In this document: in pieces, positions 57,885 through 64,000 of the stretch
Position numbering within the stretch: position 1 is the first letter of the stretch
Layout: every line of letters begins with the position of its first letter
Origin: Jaltomata sinuosa
Lineage: Eukaryota; Streptophyta; Magnoliopsida; Solanales; Solanaceae
NCBI GenBank assembly: GCA_003996215.1
Contig: QJPP01000452.1
Span: forward strand, 84,431 to 148,430
DNA length: 64,000 bases
Direction: 5' to 3'
Made by a program: the position numbers and the translations under genes
The notes under the pieces: generated by a model
What the model was told of the DNA's origin: nothing
Seen by the model: only the letters and a program-made list of their open reading frames with translations
The model's database searches: none

Positions 57885-58318
57885 TGATAACAATATCAAT
57901 TGAGTGACTAAAATTGACATAAAAAATACGGAATTCAACAACACAAAATAAAGATAGTGGAGAAATTAAGATGAGAATTAGAAGAAATTGAGATGAGGAT
58001 AGAAGAAAGAAGGATTAATTGAATCCACAATCAACCAAGGGAGAAGAGAACTTAATCAAATGCATGAGAATCCAAATTGAATCCACAAGATGATAACTCG
58101 ATGATCAATTAAGCAAAGAAGACAACACAAGCAATTCGAGAATTCATCCTAATCACTCATTCTAAACTAATAATTGGAATTGAACCCAATCACTAACCCA
58201 AAATATGAAAGTCTATTCAAGACAATTCAATCATCCAAAATCTAAGTATGAAAATGGCTAAGGCAACTATTTATTTTCCTTTACACAAATAGCCTATTAC
58301 AAAATAGCTAAAAAGTGA
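57885..58318 (-). mobile_element. probable 3' LTR/untranslated end of a second retroelement (unit C)
   Basis: It is the counterpart of 22859-23368, lying between the older LTR and the end of the 291-codon frame. The TG start (TGATAACAATATC) fits an LTR edge. A matching partner is not present, so this is positional inference. Confidence 0.4.
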
Positions 58319-59194
58319 CTATTTTGGAAATAACCCACAAGGGTCCTTCTTAATTACCCAAATGACATCTTGATCACCCATGGACTTGTGCATTTGTTTC
58401 TCCATGTCTTTCTTCGGGCTCCAAGCTATCATCCATATATAAAAGCCCCTCCTAATAGGCTCTAAGCTAACCATGATCGTATCATCTTCCCCTTCTTGAA
58501 AAGGATTCATCCTTGAATCCAAACTTTGAAAAAACATAAGAAGGACAAACAACAAACATATCCGCATAGCATAAGGATTAGCACATGAGTTATCAACCAT
58601 ACCAACTTTCCAAGGAGGCACATATTTGAAATACAACCAACTATCCTTTGTGTCGAATAAGAGCAATGCATTGTAGAACATACAAATTATTCGACTATGA
58701 GAAATATCATGGAACCAAGATGGTTCAAACACCCATAGAGATTTACCGGGGTCAAAGATATGAAAGACCCACATAGTTTGGTCACAAAAGCAAATGGACC
58801 AACCCAAGAAACCCCTACCTATATATAAAATAAACTTCATACAAACATGGACATCATCGTATGCAAAGAGATAGTAGAGAAATGTGTTACTTAAATAAAC
58901 TTCATCCAAGATGTACCCACATATAGAATCACCCTTTGATCCACAAGCATTAAGGCCTTGATTAAGAATGGGGTCACACAAGAATGAAGGGGTCATTGGA
59001 GAACATACAACCCTTTTCTTTTGACTACTAACCCCTTCAATAGATGTACTATCATCTTCCAAGAAGAGAGTTTCATCTTTGAGAAGTGTGTCATCATACC
59101 ATAGTGGATTTTCAAACAATTGGTAGCCTTCAAGGGTGGCTACACTTCCAACATTATAAGACATACCACTATCTTCATCTTTCACATTAGTCAT
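58319..59194 (-). CDS. 291-codon retroelement-like frame of unknown role
   Basis: The open frame starts MTNVKDEDSGMSYNVGSVAT and has an acidic N-terminal part, a Cys- and aromatic-rich middle (FLYYLFAYDDVHVCMKFILY, then GWSICFCDQTMWVFHIFDP), then LDSRMNPFQEGEDDTIMVSL and a basic end. The FQEGEDD-type motif after D-S-R is one I associate with plant Ty3/gypsy polyproteins next to their terminal region, and LTR-like sequence follows. I do not see gag, RT or integrase motifs in it. It may be an accessory ORF of a gypsy element or the C-terminus of its polyprotein. A 3' fragment was duplicated at 23749-23369. Confidence 0.45.
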   Translation of the reverse strand: MTNVKDEDSGMSYNVGSVATLEGYQLFENPLWYDDTLLKDETLFLEDDSTSIEGVSSQKKRVVCSPMTPSFLCDPILNQGLNACGSKGDSICGYILDEVYLSNTFLYYLFAYDDVHVCMKFILYIGRGFLGWSICFCDQTMWVFHIFDPGKSLWVFEPSWFHDISHSRIICMFYNALLLFDTKDSWLYFKYVPPWKVGMVDNSCANPYAMRICLLFVLLMFFQSLDSRMNPFQEGEDDTIMVSLEPIRRGFYIWMIAWSPKKDMEKQMHKSMGDQDVIWVIKKDPCGLFPK

Positions 59195-59305
59195 GCCATT
59201 ATTGAATAATGGATTATCTCTAAGTTCATACTCTACCTCAAGATCCTAATTACAAGAATAAGAAATAGAATCAACACCTAAGGAATCATCACCTCTAAGT
59301 AAAGA
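59195..59305. other. short spacer before the next LTR
   Basis: The minus-strand retroelement text may extend a little further upstream (acidic Leu/Glu codons around 59220-59280) but is interrupted by stops. Nothing else was recognised. Confidence 0.35.
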
Positions 59306-61873
59306 TGTAACACCCCAGAAATTCTAAGCCAAATCTGAACCGTTCTTCATGTGTTGTTAGACCCGAACTAGATAGATTTTCTATATATCTAAGTATTAAT
59401 ACCTATTCTTAAGTTTTGAAGTGTATTAGATATGAATAAGGGTCATAAAGAACCTCTAGCTCAAAGTTGAGTTGAAAGCTTCCTTACCGATTGAGTTTTA
59501 GTATAAGATTTTTCAAGGGTTAAATTCAAACAATCATAACTCCTAGAATATAAAGAGTTAGGAAGCCTAGTACCCACGAAATTAAAGGTCTTTGAATCTT
59601 CTTTCCAATGCAACCAACTGCGCATTAATCCAATTCTGGAGCAAAAGGTTATCAGTATTTTACTAAAGGGTGTCTGTCTGTCAAAATGACAGACAACAAC
59701 CACGAGAAGGTTCCACGGGTCGTGAAACCAACTCGTGGAAATCAGTTTTTTTCCTGAAAATCACGATAAGGTTCCACGGGTCGTGGAAGTTTCCACGGAT
59801 CATGAAACCAACTTGTGGAAATCAGTCCAGAGCCCTGAAAAGTCCCTTGGAAACACGACTTCCATTCCACGAACCGTGATTCATTCCACGGGCCGTGATT
59901 TGTGTCCGTGGAAGCCTTTGACAAAATTTTCTGAAGTTTTTAAATTCTTTTCCGAGGGGTATTTTGGTAATTTCCTACTCTTTTAACTCCTAAGTTAAGT
60001 CATTTTGGGTAAATTAGAAGGGGTTTTATTCCCACTTAGCCTAGGTTCTCTTCCATTCTCTCAATCAAGTTCCAAGAGAAGAAAAAGGTCTCCATTCTCC
60101 AAGCTTCAAGCTAAGGATTCCATCTTCAAGTCTCCATCCTCAAGTCTCAAGTTAGGAAAGCTTTAATCAAGGTATGTGGGTATTAAATAAGGGAATTCCT
60201 TTACCCTTATACCCAAAACCCCAATCTTCTAAATTGATTTTATGAATTTCTAAATTAGGGTCCTTACCCAATTCTCATGTGTTCTTCTATAAATTATTTT
60301 CTCATGATTCTTCTATGGATTTTAACAATAAATTGCATGATTTTCATGGATTTTTATAAGTGATTTCCTATTCATGATTTTAAGGCTAAACCTTATCCAA
60401 TTTATGAAACTTGGGTTCTTGCCCAAATTGGGAAAAGCTTATGTGTTCAGTTTTAAAGCATAAGTTCATGATTTCTCATTACTTATCTATGATTTAATTG
60501 AAGTTCCTTAGTTGATTTCGAAGGCCCATATGTTGATGGTGAATTTTAGCATGAATCCATGAAATTGCATATTTTCAAGAGAAACTTGGCATGATTAGAT
60601 ATCATGGCCTTTATGTATTTATGAAATTGTATGCCTAATTCTTCAAGTATGAATTTAGAAAGAAAAGCATGTTTTAAATTATGGCTATACCTTGATTTAT
60701 GAACTATGATATGAAAATTTGCATGATGCCCGATGTGTTTTCATGCTTTATGAATAAGATTTGGCATGAGATGGTGCCACTATGAAATGATGAGCTATAT
60801 GTGCATGTTTTGGGAGTAGTATTTAGCACCGAGCGATGAGGGTTTAATTATCCAAATCCAGAAACTATGTTGCCAGCGTAGGCTATGAAATGATATGTGC
60901 CTTATAGGCTTATGAGAGTGGATCCACGTCTTTACGAATGATGTCCTGTGTCCTAACGAGCATTAGAGTAGATTTGCCAACTAGGGTTACATAGTTGGAT
61001 ATGGTGACTCATTCCTTGGCACGGTTCAAGACATCTTTGCTAACTAGGGTTATATAGTTAGATTCCATGTAGCTCGCATGGTCTATTATCGGTTATAAGA
61101 AAATCCCATAAGAAAGTGTTAATGCATCAAGTTATCTATTTCATGACTTAAGCTTTAATTATGGTATTTTCCCACAGAAGTTAGTTTTCAGGAAAGGATT
61201 TTATTAACTCATTGCCCTCAGATTTCAGACTTACTACTTATTATGACTTTGACTTTGTTTTCAGCTTATGTTATTACTTTGAGTCATTATGTTACAGATT
61301 TTACTATTATCATATGATTTCAGCTTCAAAGATATTTTAAGCATGTTTTATCACAAATTATGCATGATCTCAGTTTTAAGCATGCTTCCAAGTATATTTC
61401 ATCATATCACATGCATATCTCACATACTCGGTACATCCTATAGTACTGATGCATATTTTGCGCTGCATCCTCGTGATGATGCAGACTCAGGTTCCTTCTC
61501 TCTGGCACGTGGTTAGAGACCTCAGGCCATTCCAGTCAGTGTTGGTGAGTCCTCATTATTCGAGGGCTAGTTATGATCTTAGTATTCTTTATGGCTGTTT
61601 ACTTTCATACTTTGAGTTAGCTAGGGTCTTGTCCAAGCAACTCCTTATGTCATGTAGAGGCTTTTCAGACATAGACAATATTCGAGTATCCCTTTTTGGA
61701 TTACGTTTCTTATTGATTTCATCATTTATGGATTGAGTTGCCTAGCTTTCTATTTATGCTTTTTCTATGTTTCCTCGTGTATGCCTATGTTATGCTATAA
61801 CCAAGGGTTAATATGGGTCACTTGTGGTCCCGAGTCCCATGTTACGTCTGGGGGGTAGCCTCGGGGCATGAAA
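59306..61873 (+). repeat. gypsy-type LTR, plus orientation (5' LTR)
   Basis: It starts TGTAACACCCCAGAA and ends CTCGGGGCATGAAA, immediately followed by a primer-binding-site-like sequence, so it is a 5' LTR of about 2.57 kb with a degraded CA end. It shares many blocks, in reverse order, with the older LTRs at 20911-22857 and 52685-57883. ATATAAAGAGTTAGGAAGCC near 59558 may hold the TATA box. A palindrome-rich zone lies at 59700-59910. Confidence 0.75.
59700..59910. repeat. cluster of short palindromes in the LTR
   Basis: Words such as TTCCACGGGTCGTGGAA, TTCCACGGATCATGAAA and TTCCACGAACCGTGATT recur in both orientations. The related older LTRs show the counterpart (CCACGAGTC / GTAGAATAAACTACGGTCC) at 22560-22850 and 57600-57870. 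Confidence 0.65.
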
Positions 61874-61877
61874 AACT

Positions 61878-61889
61878 TGGTATCAAATC
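61878..61889 (+). promoter_or_regulatory. degraded initiator-Met primer binding site
   Basis: TGGTATCAAATC follows the LTR end after AAAACT and differs from the standard TGGTATCAGAGC at two positions. Its place just inside the LTR supports the identification. Confidence 0.7.
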
Positions 61890-64000
61890 ATCAGGTTCAA
61901 GAGTTCTGGGGTGTCTGAAATCCGCATCAAGTAGAGTCTCTTTGATAGGTGTGAAGTGCGCTACACTTATGAGAGAGAGGCTATAAAGTGTCTTAGTAAA
62001 AACCTCACTTCTTTCATGTTCAATATCATGCGATAGATTTTAACTCTATTTATTCTCCAAATTTAGGTGTTGTCCCAATTCCACCTGCTTTACCTCATAT
62101 TTGCGGTGCCAGAAGTAGTAAATCTCAGATTATTTCTTAGTTAGGTGCTCTCAGATCCTCTTCAGAACCTTGTTACTAATTATTTTGTAAGAGAGGAAAA
62201 TGTGTACCTAGATTCTTGGGTAGTGTTGCTACTCGACAGATGTTGTATTGTAAGCTATTAGTAGTAGAATGAACCTAGAGCTAGAAATATAAAGTCAGAA
62301 GGATGGTAGCCTAGACGGGGGAATGATAGTTGATTGGAGTATATATTTAGAGTTGTGTTTTACTAGATGGGTAATGGGATGATACATCCCTTGGTGTGGA
62401 TTAAAGAGTGGTAATTTCTTGTGCTAATATAGACCAGGTATAGGATGTGAACAAAAGGATGATAGTATGAGAGTGAGAATGATAATTTTGTGGTATTTTC
62501 TGGTAGGCTTGGTATAGTGTATGCAAGAGTTTAAATGATGAGTTGCAGCCAGTGTGAATGTGTAGGCATGATATATATATGTGAGTTAGAGAAGGATAGG
62601 CAATTTTGAGCCTCTCGGTATAGGCTTTAATGCATTTGATTTGGTAGGTAGTAGAAAAAGAGAGCTTTGGGAGTTAGAACCATGTAAGCTTGATATGTCT
62701 TTGTAATGGATATATTGGAAGTTATTGAGTGTGATATGTACAACCCTTATTTAAGATAGAAAGGTTGAGGCCAAGATTTTTAGGTAAGGGTAGTCCTTAG
62801 ACTATAGAAGGAAGTGTATATTCAGATTAACTCCTAGAGTAATGTTTTCTCTGTTAGATTAAAATGATCATAGTTCCATTTATAGGTTAGCGAGAGGTTC
62901 ACAGACTTAGAACATAGCATGAATCTAAGGGGGAGATGGTGGGATGTAGAATCAGTAAGATTTTAGAGACTCGGGTAGTGATGCTAATGGGTGTCAGAAT
63001 AAAGTTAGGAGGGATGCAGGGACTCATTTCTATCCTAACACCTTAAGTATACTTCCTTCATTACAACACTCCATTCATGTCTTGTATTCCAGTGCCATGT
63101 TCTTAATTCAAATTCACGGACTTCATGCAGATTCACGTTCATACTCAACTCCCAGAATAAAGAGAAATTGCTCCAAATAGCGATTCTAATCTTACTCTAT
63201 GATTCCATGAATTCCAGCTCTTACACCATGATGTTTGTCATATATGAAAGCTCATGTCTCACACTATGCTCAGTCTACATACTCAGTTCTCAAGATATGC
63301 CTTAATGGCTAATGAAATCATGCTACATCATGTATATGCTCATACCAGATTTCTCTAATAATTCATGCTTGTGATATCCTTACTCTAACCATGCTTTGTA
63401 TGTCCAGGATATGCGACACTCATGCCTTTTTCACTTGACTTCTCAAACCCCACCTTGAGTGGCTAGATCAAACTAAGTATGAGTCAAGACCGATCAGTAT
63501 TCCTTTATTCATGATGAAATACATGTGGGCTTTTGCTTTGTGTGCCTAGTGACACATTGATTAGAGCTCAACCTTAGATGATTTTCATGATAAGGAGGAA
63601 TATCATTCTTGGGAGGTAACTCTAGATGTAAGAGATTTAGTCAAGATAGGCTTGAACATGGTAAAGACAGGTAGTTAGACTCAGACCTTAGTATTCAGAG
63701 GAGTTAGTGTAGTTGAAAGGTGTTTCTCAGCTTAAGAGTTGTCAACTGTAGTGATTAAGGCGAGAATAGTCTTTTCATACTCCTAGCCCAGGGTGCCCAT
63801 ATCTTAGGTCAAGTAACTTTAGCTTGAAAGGATACTAGACTCCTCATATCAGATCAGTTCAGACCTATCGATAATTATTCCTAAGGTTAGAAGACCCTAC
63901 ATTCAGTTTAGTCCAAGGTAGCAAGTTCAGTTTAAAAGAGAATGGTTTCCTCGTATAGTTACCCCTCTCAGTTTAACATCCTTTTAGGTTATCTATGATT
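61890..64000 (+). mobile_element. retroelement interior without recognisable coding sequence
   Basis: After the primer binding site about 2.1 kb runs to the window edge. The first 120 bases (AGTAGAGTCTCTTTGATAGG, then GTGAAGTGCGCTACACTTAT) read like the leader of solanaceous gypsy elements. Beyond it there are dense stops in all frames and no gag or pol motif. It is either a heavily decayed element or a large non-autonomous derivative; the second LTR would be to the right of the window. Confidence 0.5.

Larger units (their letters stand above)
41080..58775 (+). repeat. duplicated unit C (left end truncated)
   Basis: From TTGTCAAATGGCTGC (A-position 10282) the unit repeats late intron 2, exon 3, intron 3, exon 4, intron 4, exon 5 and the flank through the A-equivalent of 23750, then continues into sequence not seen in A. 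It lacks the MULE of A and carries two solo LTRs that A lacks. About 190 bp of intron 3 are deleted near 45206. Confidence 0.87.

Overview
The window is plant nuclear DNA, very probably from a Solanaceae species. This rests on GT-AG introns, a tRNA-derived SINE that reads like the tobacco TS family, L1-type plant LINEs, and a Tekay/Del-type Ty3/gypsy chromovirus with an initiator-Met primer binding site. All species-level statements are inference. Most of the 64 kb is repeats. I see one plausible intact cellular gene.

Layout. 1-3775: an L1-type LINE on the minus strand, cut by the window edge and already decayed. 3775-4990: about seven degenerate AT-rich MITE-like units and two hairpins. 5002-5965: a non-autonomous MULE with a 10-bp target duplication, lying 86 bp upstream of a start codon. 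6052-16635: a five-exon gene for a SETD/RBCMT-type SET-domain lysine methyltransferase of 536 aa. It has an 11-nt coding first exon and introns full of inserts (a SINE-LINE chimera, minisatellites, MITEs). 16636-23750: its 3' flank with a MULE-like insertion (17357-19175), an old LTR in reverse orientation, and the end of another retroelement.

The stretch 8902-23750 (unit A) has been tandemly duplicated. Unit B (23747-30075) repeats intron 2, exon 3, intron 3, exon 4 and part of intron 4. Unit C (41080-58775 and onward) repeats late intron 2 through exon 5 and the downstream flank. The A/B joint is readable to the base (CATA microhomology). Exons 1 and 2 occur only once. B carries a nonsense codon in exon 4, and C carries frameshifts in exons 4 and 5, so B and C are pseudogene fragments and only A can encode the enzyme.

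Between B and C sits a broken chain LTR-internal-LTR-internal of the Tekay-type element (30071-41079, minus strand), with gag, protease, RT, RNase H, integrase and chromodomain, all disabled. Two solo LTRs of related elements lie in unit C: 46394-49451 (TSD TATAT, minus) and 53344-56663 (TSD CTATA, plus). Both sites are empty in A. Conversely the MULE at 17357 is absent from C. These presence/absence differences give a relative history of the array. The right end (59306-64000) is another gypsy-type LTR with a primer binding site and about 2.1 kb of interior without recognisable coding sequence.
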